Shown: positions 7,876 through 17,334, counted from the first letter of the stretch. The stretch is DNA of 64,000 nt from Brucella tritici (GCF_008932295.1 NZ_WBWA01000009.1:1-64000); one strand, 5' to 3'. Translations and numbers: made by a program. The notes: generated by a model not told the origin, from the sequence alone.

Positions 7876-9195
7876 TTATCCGGCGCGTTCGATGCGGATC
7901 ATCTGCGGCTTGTCGACCAGATGATCGTCCTTGAGGATCGCTTCCAGCGCCTTCTTGACGGCGGATTCAGTCGTCTCATGCGTGACGAGGATGACCGTCT
8001 TGATGCCTTCCCTGGCGGCATCGTCCATCGGCGGGCGCTGAACAATGGATTCCAGCGAGATGTCATTTTCAGCCATGCGTTTGGCAATGGCCGCAAAAGC
8101 GCCAATGCGATCAAGGACGGTCAGGCGGATGAAGTAACCGCCTGCGTGCTTGCGCATCTTGGCCCGCTTGTAAGGCTGCAATGCCTTGGCAGGCGTACCA
8201 AACACCGGACCATGCTGGAAGCCCGGACGGCTCTTGGCGATATCCGCGACATCGCCGATTACGGCAGATGCCGTCGCATTGCCACCCGCACCGGGACCAG
8301 AAAGCAGAAGCTCACCCAAAAGATCGGTTTCGATTGCCACGGCATTGGTCACGCCATGAACCTGCGCGATGACCGACGAGGTCGGCACCATAGTCGGATG
8401 CACGCGCTGTTCAATGCCTGTATCGGTTTTCTGCGCCACGCCCAGAAGCTTGATGCGGTAGCCGAGTTCATCGGCAGCGCGAATATCGGCCAGTGAAATA
8501 TTGCTGATGCCTTCGAGATAGATGTCATCGGCAGCGATCTGCGTGCCGAAGGCAAGGCTGGTCAGCAGCGCCAGCTTGTGTGCCGTATCGTTGCCTTCGA
8601 TGTCGAAGGTCGGATCGGCTTCGGCATAGCCGAGGCGCTGGGCATCCTTGAGACATGCTTCGAACGAAATGCCTTCTTCCCACATCCGGGTCAGGATGTA
8701 GTTGCAGGTGCCGTTCATGATGCCATAGACGCGCGAAACCGTATTGCCGGTCAGCGATTCACGCATCGCCTTGATGACCGGAATGCCACCTGCAACGGCC
8801 GCTTCGAAATTGAGCAGAACGCCCTTGTCCTCAGCGATCTTCGCAAGCGCAACGCCATGGCGCGCAAGCAGGGCCTTGTTGGCCGTGACGACATGGCGAC
8901 CGGCGCGCAGCGCGGCTTCCACGGAAGCCTTGGCCGGACCGTCCTCGCCGCCGATCAGCTCAACGAAAACGTCGATATCGGCAGATTTGGCCAGTTCGAC
9001 CGGATCGTCGAACCAGGCAATACCGGAAAGATCAATACCACGGTCCCGCGTGCGGTCGCGGGCGCTGACCGCCGTAACCGTTACAGGCTTACCGCACTGG
9101 CGCGTGAGCATTTCGGACTTGTCACGCAGGATACGCAACACCGAAGCACCAACGGTGCCGAGGCCGGCAACGCCGATCCGTAATGCATCACTCAT
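7876..9195 (-). CDS. hom: homoserine dehydrogenase
   Basis: A 439-residue enzyme that reduces aspartate semialdehyde to homoserine with NAD(P)H, the branch point to threonine and methionine. The N-terminal Rossmann fold has GVAGLGTVGASV. The catalytic domain has ANKALLA, the GIMNGTCNYILTRM block and GYAEADPTFDIEGNDTAHK, which contains the substrate-binding acidic and lysine residues. A C-terminal ACT domain (about 355-430) suggests feedback control by threonine, as in other monofunctional homoserine dehydrogenases of this length. The aminotransferase gene ends 83 bases upstream on the same strand, and the pair may be co-transcribed. Confidence 0.95.
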   Translation of the reverse strand: MSDALRIGVAGLGTVGASVLRILRDKSEMLTRQCGKPVTVTAVSARDRTRDRGIDLSGIAWFDDPVELAKSADIDVFVELIGGEDGPAKASVEAALRAGRHVVTANKALLARHGVALAKIAEDKGVLLNFEAAVAGGIPVIKAMRESLTGNTVSRVYGIMNGTCNYILTRMWEEGISFEACLKDAQRLGYAEADPTFDIEGNDTAHKLALLTSLAFGTQIAADDIYLEGISNISLADIRAADELGYRIKLLGVAQKTDTGIEQRVHPTMVPTSSVIAQVHGVTNAVAIETDLLGELLLSGPGAGGNATASAVIGDVADIAKSRPGFQHGPVFGTPAKALQPYKRAKMRKHAGGYFIRLTVLDRIGAFAAIAKRMAENDISLESIVQRPPMDDAAREGIKTVILVTHETTESAVKKALEAILKDDHLVDKPQMIRIERAG

Positions 9196-9278
9196 TATAT
9201 CGACCTTCTGTATGGAGTGGCTTAATCGGGTGGGAAGCCACGGACTGCATGAGGCCGCCCGTGACCATCTTGAAAATA

Positions 9279-10502
9279 TTATCCGCGACGACCTTCGAGC
9301 GGAATTACATTCTGCAGGTTCTCGTCCTTGGCGGAGAGGAACCGCTTGATGTTGCGCGCAGCCTGACGAATACGATGTTCATTCTCGACCAGCGCGATAC
9401 GCACATAATCATCGCCGTGTTCGCCAAAACCGATGCCCGGTGCAACGGCCACATCGGCCTGCTCCACCAGAAGCTTGGAGAATTCGAGCGAACCCAACGG
9501 ACGGAAGCGTTCCGGAATCGGAACCCAGGCGAACATGGTTGCGGCTGGCGGCGGAACATCCCAGCCCGCGCGGCCAAAGCTTTCAACCAGCACGTCGCGG
9601 CGCTGCTTATAGACATTGCGGACATAGGAAATGTCGCTTCCATCGCCATTCAGTGCTGCCGTCGCGGCAACCTGAATAGGCGTGAACGCGCCATAATCGA
9701 GATAAGACTTCACGCGGGTCAGAGCCGCGATCAGGCGCTCATTGCCAACCGCAAACCCCATGCGCCAGCCCGGCATGGAAAATGTCTTCGACATGGAGGT
9801 GAACTCCACGGCCACATCCATTGCGCCCGGCACTTCCAGCACCGACGGCGGCGGATTGTCGTCGAAGTAGATTTCCGAATAGGCAAGATCCGACAGGATG
9901 ACGATGTCATGCTTGCGGGCAAATGCGACGACATCCTTGTAGAAATCAAGCGTTGCCACATAGGCCGTCGGGTTGGACGGGAAGTTCAGGATCAGCGCGA
10001 TCGGCTTCGGGATCGAATGCTTCACGCCGCGTTCCAGAGCCGGAATGAAACTGTCATCCGGCTTGGCCTGAATCGAACGGATCACACCACCCGACATGAT
10101 GAAGCCGAAGGAGTGAATCGGATAGGTCGGGTCCGGGCACAGAACCACATCGCCCGGCGCGGTGATGGCCTGCGCCATATTGGCGAAACCTTCCTTGGAA
10201 CCGAGTGTGGCGACGACCTGCGTATCGGGATTGAGCTTCACGCCGAAACGGCGCGCATAATATTGTGCCTGTGCGCGGCGCAGCCCCGGAATGCCCTTGG
10301 ATGCAGAATAACGATGGGCGCGCGGGTCCTGCACGGCCTCGCACAGCTTGTCGACAATATTCTGCGGGGTCGGCAGATCGGGGTTGCCCATGCCCAGATC
10401 GATGATGTCGGCGCCCGCCGCTCGCGCCGATGCCTTCAGACGGTTGACCTGTTCAAAGACATAAGGGGGCAGACGACGGACTTTATGGAATTCTTCCGAC
10501 AT
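9279..10502 (-). CDS. AlaC-type PLP-dependent aminotransferase
   Basis: A 407-residue class I/II fold-type I aminotransferase. It shows the conserved N-terminal block IDLGMGNPDLPTP, the Pro-Thr-Tyr block CPDPTYPIHS, NFPSNPTA, and the PLP-binding lysine in SMSKTFSMPGWRMGF. It is most like glutamate-pyruvate aminotransferase AlaC and related enzymes annotated as LL-diaminopimelate aminotransferase. Its position just upstream of homoserine dehydrogenase is a frequent arrangement in Rhizobiales and fits an amino-acid biosynthesis role. Exact substrate cannot be decided from sequence; alanine formation from pyruvate is most likely. Confidence 0.85.
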   Translation of the reverse strand: MSEEFHKVRRLPPYVFEQVNRLKASARAAGADIIDLGMGNPDLPTPQNIVDKLCEAVQDPRAHRYSASKGIPGLRRAQAQYYARRFGVKLNPDTQVVATLGSKEGFANMAQAITAPGDVVLCPDPTYPIHSFGFIMSGGVIRSIQAKPDDSFIPALERGVKHSIPKPIALILNFPSNPTAYVATLDFYKDVVAFARKHDIVILSDLAYSEIYFDDNPPPSVLEVPGAMDVAVEFTSMSKTFSMPGWRMGFAVGNERLIAALTRVKSYLDYGAFTPIQVAATAALNGDGSDISYVRNVYKQRRDVLVESFGRAGWDVPPPAATMFAWVPIPERFRPLGSLEFSKLLVEQADVAVAPGIGFGEHGDDYVRIALVENEHRIRQAARNIKRFLSAKDENLQNVIPLEGRRG

Positions 10503-10622
10503 GATCCTGTTCCGGTGGAGGGTTAAACGTAATGGCGCGTATGCGCCGCAATGGAGCTATACACCTGTTCTCGAATCGGGTCGAGACGTGTTGCCGCGTC
10601 AAAGAACGCGGATTTCGTCTTT

Positions 10623-10670
10623 AGAGCACATCCCGAAAAGTGTGAAACGGTTTTCGGATAAGATGCGCGC
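10623..10670. repeat. Bru-RS-like palindromic repeat, copy 3
   Basis: This copy has core CATCCCGAAAAGTGTGAAAC, a variant of the repeat with AAAAGTGTGAAACGG instead of AAAGTGGGAACCGG. It lies between the aminotransferase gene and the small lipoprotein gene. Confidence 0.7.
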
Positions 10671-10690
10671 CTAAAACCGAGGAAGAGGGT

Positions 10691-11038
10691 TTACTCTTCC
10701 CCGCTTTCGATCTGTTTCAGGGTAGCGTCCGTTTCCTGCTGTGCCTGCTGACGCAGACTCGCAGCCTCGGCGGGCGTGAAGCCGGCGCCGGTGCCTCTGG
10801 ATGCCGCCAGACGCGTGCGGTCGGTATCAAGCTTGGTCGTAAGCTGCTGCTTTTCCTCTGCAGTGATCTGCGTGGTCGCAGCCTTCGGCATATGGCCAAA
10901 TGTGGGGAAAACACCAGTGCGCGAAGCACCTTCCTGCGGGGTGCCCTGAAACTCTTTTCCGCCCGCGCATGCCGTGAGCATCGCCGCCGCTGTTGCTGCC
11001 AGCAAAAGATTGGCGATCTGCCGCGTGCGCTTGGTCAT
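10691..11038 (-). CDS. small hypothetical lipoprotein
   Basis: A 115-residue protein with a short signal peptide and a lipobox (MLTACAGG), which predicts lipid attachment at the cysteine near residue 22. The mature part has no recognisable domain. It has a short charged helix-prone region ending QQETDATLKQIESGEE. The start at 11038 (MTKRTRQ) is preferred because it opens directly into the signal peptide and has GGGAAC upstream. Proteins of this kind are common conserved hypotheticals in Rhizobiales. Function is unknown. Confidence 0.75.
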   Translation of the reverse strand: MTKRTRQIANLLLAATAAAMLTACAGGKEFQGTPQEGASRTGVFPTFGHMPKAATTQITAEEKQQLTTKLDTDRTRLAASRGTGAGFTPAEAASLRQQAQQETDATLKQIESGEE

Positions 11039-11604
11039 GTTTCTGTTCCCGGTTAATGCCGCATAAGGTGCTGTTGGCCACAACACCAGACAAGGATAAA
11101 GCAATTGCCAAGGGATAGCACCAAGTCGAGGCGTCCTGTCAACAAGTGAGTGATGTAAATCGGAAATTCGCCTTACGGTGAAGGCCGGATCGCCCCTCGC
11201 AGACTATCCCGGCTGACAAACACGAATAGTCAATGTAACCGATGGTTACATAAAGTAATATTTCGTTATTATCGAATACTCCGCACTGAACGCGAAGTCT
11301 TTTAACGCTAAATGCGCATCAATAGTTGCGTTCAGCGATTAAAAAACTTAAAAATTGGTAATCAATTGCCAATCAGGTGATTTGTCCGATACAGCGAAAT
11401 GACAGTCATAACTCTGAAGTGACCATCATAACACGCTGATATTTCTGAATTTCTTTCCCGGCACGAACAGTCGGGAGCTGTGGGGACGATAGCCATCAGG
11501 GATGATGTCAGCCTCGCACGGGAGAGCCGATCTCCCGAAACCAGGTAGGCTCGAATGAAATCGGGTCGCCAAACTGGTCAGGGAAATCGAGCTGGAGCAG
11601 ACTG
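11039..11604. other. intergenic region with a perfect palindrome
   Basis: This region of 566 bases lies between divergent lipoprotein genes. It is AT-richer than its surroundings and contains a perfect palindrome at 11233-11251. No gene, RNA or copy of the common repeat is visible. Confidence 0.5.
11233..11251. promoter_or_regulatory. candidate operator palindrome
   Basis: ATGTAACC GAT GGTTACAT is a perfect inverted repeat with eight-base arms and a three-base spacer. The size and symmetry suit a dimeric transcription factor. It lies about 195 bases from the start of one flanking gene and about 350 from the other. The regulator is unknown. Confidence 0.4.
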
Positions 11605-12867
11605 TTGAAATTTGCGCATTCTACACACCGGACCACCGGCAGGTTTCTTTCAGGTAGCGTCGCTTTGCTTGCGCTTCTTGTCACCTCCTGCACGTCGACC
11701 GGTACGGGCCTAGACGGCAAGCCGCTCCAGATGACCTCCGCTTCCGATGGCTCCGTGATTGCCGATACATTGCAAAGTGCCGCTGATCAGACAGCCGCCG
11801 CCGAGACAACGACGCCCCCTTCGTCGGAAGAGAAAAAGGTGGAAGCCAAACCGGGTGAAACAAAGCCCGCAACTGTGGCTGAAGCGACAAAGACCAATAA
11901 TAAAGAGCAGGCAAAACCGACCGAAGCTGCGGCAGCCGCTGAACAGCAACCGACTCAGGTCGCAGCCCTCGCCCCGCAGCAGCCCAAGAGCTCATCGCTT
12001 TTCGGCATGTTTGGTGGCAGCAAGAGCGCCGAACCAGCACCTGCGCAAGCCGCAGAGCAACCAGCGGCAGCCGCTCCAGCCGAAACCGCAAAAAAGCAGC
12101 CGGAACCGGCAAAAGAAGAAAAGCCCGCCGAAGCAGCAGAACCAGAACAGACCGCAGCGGCCAAACCTGCCGAAGCTGAAAAGCCTGTTCAGGTCGCTTC
12201 ATTGTTCGGGTCAACGAAGAGCGCTTACGCCTCGCCGCAACGCCCAACGGCCTCGCAAGGCAGCATAGCCAGGCTTTTCTCCGACGAATCGGCTGGCACG
12301 CGCTCCGACCGAACCGAAAACAAGAAGCTTGCGGTCGCCAAGCCGGTTTCACCATCTGCGAAGCACGACTATAATTATTCACTGCCCGGTGTGCGCCCCA
12401 ATGGCGGCGTGGAAATCAAGCATCGCAACAGCCTTTATGACGATAGCGATATTGACGCGAACGAAGACGATGAATTCGCAAACGTAACGCTTGCTTCGGC
12501 TCCGGGCCTCGCCCGGCTCGCACCCAATGGCCTGAAAGTTCAAAGACAGACCGTGGATGTTGCCTGCCTCAAGCCACAGCTCGTATCCATGCTGAAAACC
12601 ATGGAGCGGCATTTCCGTCGCCCGGTGATGGTAACTTCCGGCTATCGCAGCCCATCCTACAATCGCAAGGTCAACGGCGCCCGCAAATCACTCCATATGA
12701 TCTGTGCAGCCGCAGATATTCAAATCGACGGCGTTTCCAAGTGGGAAGTCGCCCGTTTCGCCCGCTCCATGTCCGGGCGTGGCGGCGTCGGCACCTATTG
12801 CCATACGACATCGGTTCACGTCGATGTCGGACCGGAACGCGACTGGAACTGGCGCTGCAAGGGCTAA
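11605..12867 (+). CDS. lipoprotein with C-terminal M15/YcbK-like peptidase domain
   Basis: A 420-residue protein. It begins with a signal peptide and lipobox (LLVTSC) that predict lipid anchoring. A long Ala/Glu/Pro/Lys-rich low-complexity stretch follows (about residues 50-225), likely a spacer through the periplasm. The last 120 residues form a peptidase M15-like domain of the YcbK/DUF882 type, with MVTSGYRSPSYNRKVNGARKS, the metal-site region SLHMICAAADIQI and VHVDVGPERDWNW. Such domains act on cell-wall peptides or bind peptidoglycan. The start codon is TTG with GGAG eight bases upstream. A clear terminator follows. Confidence 0.8.
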   Translation: MKFAHSTHRTTGRFLSGSVALLALLVTSCTSTGTGLDGKPLQMTSASDGSVIADTLQSAADQTAAAETTTPPSSEEKKVEAKPGETKPATVAEATKTNNKEQAKPTEAAAAAEQQPTQVAALAPQQPKSSSLFGMFGGSKSAEPAPAQAAEQPAAAAPAETAKKQPEPAKEEKPAEAAEPEQTAAAKPAEAEKPVQVASLFGSTKSAYASPQRPTASQGSIARLFSDESAGTRSDRTENKKLAVAKPVSPSAKHDYNYSLPGVRPNGGVEIKHRNSLYDDSDIDANEDDEFANVTLASAPGLARLAPNGLKVQRQTVDVACLKPQLVSMLKTMERHFRRPVMVTSGYRSPSYNRKVNGARKSLHMICAAADIQIDGVSKWEVARFARSMSGRGGVGTYCHTTSVHVDVGPERDWNWRCKG

Positions 12868-12892
12868 TAAAAGAGGCGTATCAGGGATACAC

Positions 12893-12922
12893 AAAAGCCG
12901 GATCACATGATCCGGCTTTTTC
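12893..12922 (+). terminator. intrinsic terminator
   Basis: The near-perfect palindrome AAAAGCCGGATCA / TGATCCGGCTTTT with a T-rich tail follows the M15-like lipoprotein gene. Confidence 0.9.
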
Positions 12923-13021
12923 TTTTGCCTTTATATTCAAGGAAATAAGGAATCCGCCCGCCGAAGTTTTCCCCATTTTTGCAGTACATTCGTTTTTTTT
13001 CAGAAAAGTGTTTTTTGGGGC

Positions 13022-13050
13022 TTGCGAGTCAGAACCTTCCTGAATATAAG
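13022..13050 (+). promoter_or_regulatory. promoter of first tRNA-Glu gene
   Basis: TTGCGA and TATAAG lie 17 bases apart, with the tRNA beginning 18 bases after the -10. The same arrangement is repeated before the second tRNA gene. Confidence 0.7.
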
Positions 13051-13067
13051 CCCACTCACACCAGCAG

Positions 13068-13142
13068 GCGCCCATCGTCTAGCGGTTAGGACAGCGCCCT
13101 TTCACGGCGCAGACAGGGGTTCGATTCCCCTTGGGCGTACCA
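13068..13142 (+). tRNA. tRNA-Glu (TTC), copy 1
   Basis: A 75-base tRNA including encoded CCA. The acceptor stem GCGCCCA pairs with TGGGCGT. The D-arm holds TAGCGGTTAGGA, the anticodon loop CTTTCAC gives TTC, and the T-arm is AGGGGTTCGATTCCCCT. It is identical to copy 2. Confidence 0.97.
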
Positions 13143-13243
13143 TTGCTGGCGTTTCTTTTTCCCTTACAATTCAATCCGTTAGCGCCTGATAGGCACTAAT
13201 TTATGCTGTCTGAACTTATTCACAGACAGGTGAAAAAAGGGGC

Positions 13244-13272
13244 TTGCATGTCAGAAATTTCCTGACTATAAG
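13244..13272 (+). promoter_or_regulatory. promoter of second tRNA-Glu gene
   Basis: TTGCAT and TATAAG lie 17 bases apart just upstream of copy 2. The surrounding sequence is closely similar to that before copy 1. Confidence 0.7.
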
Positions 13273-13288
13273 CGCCCCACACCAGCAG

Positions 13289-13363
13289 GCGCCCATCGTC
13301 TAGCGGTTAGGACAGCGCCCTTTCACGGCGCAGACAGGGGTTCGATTCCCCTTGGGCGTACCA
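13289..13363 (+). tRNA. tRNA-Glu (TTC), copy 2
   Basis: Identical over all 75 bases to copy 1, including CCA. It lies about 220 bases downstream with its own promoter. The pair arose by tandem duplication of promoter plus gene. Confidence 0.97.
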
Positions 13364-13465
13364 TTGCTGGTTTTCTTTCCCTTTAGAATTGACGCAAATA
13401 TTACTGGCTGAATTGCCAGGATGTTGCTACGCGCCGGGCTGCAACCTTTTCGAAAGGACAGCATA

Positions 13466-13750
13466 ATGTCGAAAGCAACAGCAATCGTTACCACCGCCCA
13501 TGCCAGCCGTTACCTTCAACAGCTCTGCAAACATTGGGCGCACAAATTCGCGGTCGAATTCACGCCGGAACACGGCACCATCGATCTTGGCGAGAATCGT
13601 CTCGTGATTCTTGATGCCGACGCGGAAAAACTGACCACCACTGTTGAAACTTCGGAAGAAAACCTCGCTCGCCTCGAAGAGGTCGTGGCAAGCCATGTCG
13701 TCCGCTTCGCTTTTCGCGAGGAACTCATCTTCAACTGGGTAAAACAGTAA
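13466..13750 (+). CDS. DUF2218 family protein
   Basis: A 94-residue cytosolic protein made of a single DUF2218 domain: HASRYLQQLCKHWAHKFAVEF, a central strand-rich region and the ending FAFREELIFNWVKQ. The family has no assigned biochemical function. The same domain forms the N-terminus of siderophore-interacting proteins, including the one at 24441-25541, which points to a link with iron or flavin chemistry. The start at 13466 was chosen because CGAAAGGACAGC lies just upstream; the frame is open 15 codons further. Confidence 0.8.
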   Translation: MSKATAIVTTAHASRYLQQLCKHWAHKFAVEFTPEHGTIDLGENRLVILDADAEKLTTTVETSEENLARLEEVVASHVVRFAFREELIFNWVKQ

Positions 13751-13886
13751 CAGAAGCAGGCGCGTTTACCCTATCTGTAAAAAGCCTGCAAATTGCCCGG
13801 AATAGCCATTATCGCATCACAATCCGGGCAAATTCTCCCGCGAAATTCTTCCCAAGTTCGAACACCTGATTTGACGGGGAAGAATA

Positions 13887-14000
13887 ATGACAAGCGAAAC
13901 AAGAACCACCCTCACCTTTCTCGGCGCTGGCCTTGTTGCAGCAGCGATGGTTCTTGGCGCGGATATGAGCTGGGCCGATGTCGTTAAGGCGCTGTTCTAG
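13887..14000 (+). CDS. small single-pass membrane protein
   Basis: A 37-residue open frame with a strong ribosome site (GGGGAAGA, three bases before ATG). It encodes one hydrophobic helix (LTFLGAGLVAAAMVLGA) between a short polar N-terminus and a short tail ending DVVKALF. Codon use looks like the neighbours. No family is recognised. It lies between the DUF2218 gene and sfsA. Confidence 0.5.
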   Translation: MTSETRTTLTFLGAGLVAAAMVLGADMSWADVVKALF

Positions 14001-14085
14001 GCCAACCGCTCTCGTTTACCGACTATTTTTGCGAAGCTAACAGAAAAGCCTTTCGCACAATCGCCGAACCGCTCTAAATCGGCGC

Positions 14086-14784
14086 ATGATTTTTCAAACA
14101 CCTTTGGTTACCGGCAGGCTGGAACGCCGCTATAAAAGATTTCTTGCCGACGTCACGCTTGACGATGGGCGCTTCATCACGGCTTCCGTGCCCAACACCG
14201 GCTCCATGCTCGGATTGACTGCTCCGGGTTCCCGCGTCTGGCTGAGTGTTTCGGATGCCCCTCACCGCAAATATGCCCATACGCTACAGATCGTCGAAGC
14301 GGATAACACGCTGGTCGGCGTAAATACCGGCCTGCCGAACCGGATCGCCGAAGAAGCAATCCTCAAGGGCCTCATTCCAGACCTCGCAGGATATGCCAGC
14401 CTCAAGCGTGAGCAGAAATATGGCCGCAACTCGCGCATCGACCTGTTGCTGGATGACGGTCCGCGCCCGCGAGCCTATGTCGAGGTCAAGAATGTCCACT
14501 TTATCCGCACGCTCGGACTGGCGGAATTCCCCGATACGGTGACGGCGCGAGGCGCAAAACATCTTGATGAACTGGTCGACGTCGTTGCCGCTGGTCATCG
14601 GGGCGTGATGCTGTTTATTATCCAGCGAAACGATTGCAGCAGATTCAGCATTTCCGGCGATCTTGATCCGACTTACGCACGCGCTTTTGAACGTGCGCGT
14701 GCAAACGGGGTTGAGGCTTGGGCCGTTCGGTGCCACATAACGGATAAAAGCATTGATGCCAGTGAGCTGGTGCCAATTGAGTAG
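14086..14784 (+). CDS. sfsA: sugar fermentation stimulation protein SfsA
   Basis: A 232-residue SfsA protein. The N-terminal OB-like part has [10 protein letters not shown] and the conserved [10 protein letters not shown]. The C-terminal nuclease-like part has [32 protein letters not shown] and MLFIIQR. The acidic and lysine residues of IDLLL and VEVKN match the PD-(D/E)XK pattern seen in SfsA structures. In E. coli the protein was linked to maltose regulation; the true function is unsettled. It lies 15 bases upstream of map, a conserved pairing in Rhizobiales. Confidence 0.95.
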   Translation: MIFQTPLVTGRLERRYKRFLADVTLDDGRFITASVPNTGSMLGLTAPGSRVWLSVSDAPHRKYAHTLQIVEADNTLVGVNTGLPNRIAEEAILKGLIPDLAGYASLKREQKYGRNSRIDLLLDDGPRPRAYVEVKNVHFIRTLGLAEFPDTVTARGAKHLDELVDVVAAGHRGVMLFIIQRNDCSRFSISGDLDPTYARAFERARANGVEAWAVRCHITDKSIDASELVPIE

Positions 14785-14799
14785 ATTAAGACGGATCGA

Positions 14800-15630
14800 A
14801 TGATGGTAACCTATATCGAAGCAACAAACGCACCCATGAAATATACGGGCCAGATCAGGCTCTATGGCCCTGAGGCCTTCGAGGGTATGCGCACGGTTTG
14901 CAATCTGACGGCACGCTGTCTCGACGCACTCAACGATATCGTCAAGCCGGGTGTGACCACCAACGAAATCGACCGTTTCGTGTTCGAGTTCGGCATGGAT
15001 CACGGCGCGTTTCCGGCAACGCTGAACTATCGCGGCTATACGAAATCAACCTGCACGTCGATCAATCACGTCGTCTGCCATGGCATCCCGAACGAGAAGC
15101 CGTTGCGCGAGGGTGATATTGTCAATATCGACGTGACCTATCTCCTCGATGGCTGGCACGGCGATTCAAGCCGCATGTATGCAGTAGGCGAAATCAAACG
15201 CGCTTCCGAGCGCCTGCTTGAAGTCACCTATGAAAGTCTGCTGCGCGGGATTGCGGCTGTCAAACCCGGTGCGAAGACCGGGGCTATCGGTGCTGCGATC
15301 CAGACTTATGCCGAAGGCGAGCGCTGCTCTGTCGTACGCGACTTCTGCGGCCACGGTGTAGGGCAATTGTTCCATGATGCGCCGAATATCCTCCATTACG
15401 GCACGCCAAATGAAGGCGTCGAGATCAAGGAAGGCATGATCTTTACGATCGAGCCGATGATCAATCTCGGCAAGCCGCATGTGAAAGTTCTTGCCGACGG
15501 CTGGACGGCGGTTACCAGAGACCGTTCGCTGACGGCACAATATGAGCATACGGTGGGTGTTACGAAGGACGGCTGCGAGATATTCACCCTATCTCCGGCC
15601 AATGTCTTCGGCCCGCCTTCCATGAGATAA
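14800..15630 (+). CDS. map: methionine aminopeptidase, type I
   Basis: A 276-residue type I enzyme that removes the initiator methionine from nascent proteins. It has the pita-bread fold with the five metal ligands recognisable in context: Asp in [17 protein letters not shown] (two), His in [10 protein letters not shown], Glu in FTIEPMIN and Glu in QYEHTVGVT. The catalytic His is in [11 protein letters not shown]. The start could be 14800 or the next codon at 14803. It is likely co-transcribed with sfsA and perhaps radC, whose start follows 59 bases on. Confidence 0.95.
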   Translation: MMVTYIEATNAPMKYTGQIRLYGPEAFEGMRTVCNLTARCLDALNDIVKPGVTTNEIDRFVFEFGMDHGAFPATLNYRGYTKSTCTSINHVVCHGIPNEKPLREGDIVNIDVTYLLDGWHGDSSRMYAVGEIKRASERLLEVTYESLLRGIAAVKPGAKTGAIGAAIQTYAEGERCSVVRDFCGHGVGQLFHDAPNILHYGTPNEGVEIKEGMIFTIEPMINLGKPHVKVLADGWTAVTRDRSLTAQYEHTVGVTKDGCEIFTLSPANVFGPPSMR

Positions 15631-15689
15631 CGGCGAAGGAATATCGCCTCGGTAATTGTCTGGTCTGTTTTTGCGGGGGTTTAAACAGG

Positions 15690-16439
15690 ATGGCAAAGCA
15701 CAGGAATGAACCGGGTAGCAACGAGTTGCCCGGCTTCAGTGACACGCTGCAATTAACGCCGAAGATCGACACGCCGCATTATGCCGGGCATCGTGATCGT
15801 CTCAAACTGCGTTTCAGGGATGCCCCTGATGCGCTGGCAGATTATGAGCTGCTTGAAATGCTGTTGTTTCGCGCCATTCGCCGCGCCGACACCAAGCCGC
15901 TCGCCAAGGCTCTGCTGATGCGGTTCGGCTCGATTGCCGAAGTGCTGGCCGCGCCCGAAAAACTGATCGCTGAAGTTCCCGGCGCCGGCCCCACTGTCGC
16001 GCATGAACTCAAGCTTGTGGAAGCGGTCGCCAAGCGAAGCGCGCGCAGCACAGTCATGGAGCGCGAAGTACTCGGCTCATGGAACAAGGTGATTGAATAT
16101 TGCACCGCGGCCATGGCTTACGAGACCCGCGAGCAGTTCCGCATTCTCTTCCTCGACAAGAAGAACAAGCTGATTGCCGATGAAGTTCAGCAGACCGGTA
16201 CGGTAGACCACACACCTGTCTATCCGCGAGAGGTCGTCAAACGGGCGCTGGAGCTTTCCGCCACGGCCATTATTCTGGTGCACAACCATCCTTCCGGCGA
16301 TCCGACACCATCACGCGCCGACATCGACATGACCAAGCAGCTCGTCAATGCTGCCAAAGCACTTAACATCACGGTGCATGACCATGTCATTGTCGGAAAG
16401 CACGGCCATGCCAGCTTCCGCGGACTAGGATTGATCTAA
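15690..16439 (+). CDS. radC: RadC family JAB-domain protein
   Basis: A 249-residue RadC protein. The N-terminal half has a helix-hairpin-helix-like region ([19 protein letters not shown]). The C-terminal half is the JAB1/MPN-type metalloprotease-like domain with [18 protein letters not shown], the His-x-His...Asp zinc motif. Once thought to be a recombination repair factor, RadC has no settled function. It follows map on the same strand, a common order in Rhizobiales. Confidence 0.93.
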   Translation: MAKHRNEPGSNELPGFSDTLQLTPKIDTPHYAGHRDRLKLRFRDAPDALADYELLEMLLFRAIRRADTKPLAKALLMRFGSIAEVLAAPEKLIAEVPGAGPTVAHELKLVEAVAKRSARSTVMEREVLGSWNKVIEYCTAAMAYETREQFRILFLDKKNKLIADEVQQTGTVDHTPVYPREVVKRALELSATAIILVHNHPSGDPTPSRADIDMTKQLVNAAKALNITVHDHVIVGKHGHASFRGLGLI

Positions 16440-16648
16440 CAAAAATTTCGCGATCAAGCAGTTACCGATTGTTAAGCATAGCGCGAAGAATGGTTGCGCA
16501 ATGCATGGAAATCGCTCGAATTTTCTTAAATTTGGACACAATCAGAGGTGAGACGAAAGCCAGTTCGAAGGCACGGCCTTTCGATGGCAATAATGAATTC
16601 AGGCATGTTTCCCGCCAGCGTTTCCGGACGGGAAAATCGGAGTAAAAA

Positions 16649-17287
16649 ATGTTGAAGCGTTCTATCACCGCAGTGGCGCTTGGCGCCGCAATCGTTGCTT
16701 TTGCAGGCTCGGCTTTCGCTGCCGACATGATGGGAGCAACGGACTATTCCTATAATGATCCGGTTGCCAGCGGCCCGCATGACTGGTCCGGCAATTATGT
16801 CGGCGCACAGATCGGCGCTTCTTCATCGAGGGTCCCCGGTCCTTTCACCAACCGCACCGGCGCTCTGGGCGGCGTTGTCGTGGGCAAGAACATGCAGAGC
16901 GGCAATGTCGTGTTTGGCGGAGAACTCGAAGGAAACTTCGCCGAAGCCGAACATCGCATCGGTCATGGCGGCAGCCTTCAGCAGTCATGGAACGGCAATG
17001 CCAAGGGCAAGGTCGGCTATGCTTTCGACAAGACGCTCGTTTACGGCACGGCCGGTTACGGTGTGACCCGCTTCAAGGCCAAGGACAACACCACCTCGGC
17101 TCCGGGCTGGGAAGGTGGCGCACTGATCGGCGCCGGTGTCGAACAGGCACTGACCGGCCCGCTTTCCGTCAAGGCCGAGTATGATTTCCAGCGCTTCAAT
17201 GACGTGAAGTCCCGCGTCAACGGCGTTGAACAGCGCAACAATCTGAAGAACCATTCGATCAAGGCTGGCCTGAACTACAAGTTCTAG
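16649..17287 (+). CDS. outer-membrane beta-barrel protein, Omp25/Omp31 type
   Basis: A 212-residue protein with a clear signal peptide (cleavage after AGSAFA) and an eight-stranded OmpA-like barrel of the OMP_b-brl type. Features are the motif DWSGNYVGAQIG near the mature N-terminus, alternating hydrophobic strands, YDFQRFND, and the C-terminal strand ending LNYKF with a terminal aromatic residue. It belongs to the Omp25/Omp31 family of Rhizobiales, abundant surface proteins of Brucella. Which paralogue it represents cannot be decided. The ribosome site is GGAG, eight bases before ATG. Confidence 0.87.
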   Translation: MLKRSITAVALGAAIVAFAGSAFAADMMGATDYSYNDPVASGPHDWSGNYVGAQIGASSSRVPGPFTNRTGALGGVVVGKNMQSGNVVFGGELEGNFAEAEHRIGHGGSLQQSWNGNAKGKVGYAFDKTLVYGTAGYGVTRFKAKDNTTSAPGWEGGALIGAGVEQALTGPLSVKAEYDFQRFNDVKSRVNGVEQRNNLKNHSIKAGLNYKF

Positions 17288-17334
17288 AGCATGTCTCCCG
17301 AAAGTGGGAACCGGTTTCGGGATAAAGACATGCT
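17286..17334. repeat. Bru-RS-like palindromic repeat, copy 4
   Basis: This copy has core CCCGAAAGTGGGAACCGG with flanking GCATGTCT / AGACATGC. It overlaps the stop codon of the outer-membrane protein gene by two bases. Confidence 0.75.

Noticed and set aside
9183-10526. A 447-codon open frame opposite the aminotransferase gene
   Set aside because: It is a mirror frame of a gene with all catalytic motifs; no ribosome site and no family resemblance.
13068-13363. The tRNA-Glu pair as an integration site for a genomic island
   Set aside because: No integrase gene, no partial tRNA copy further along and no change in gene content are seen next to it.
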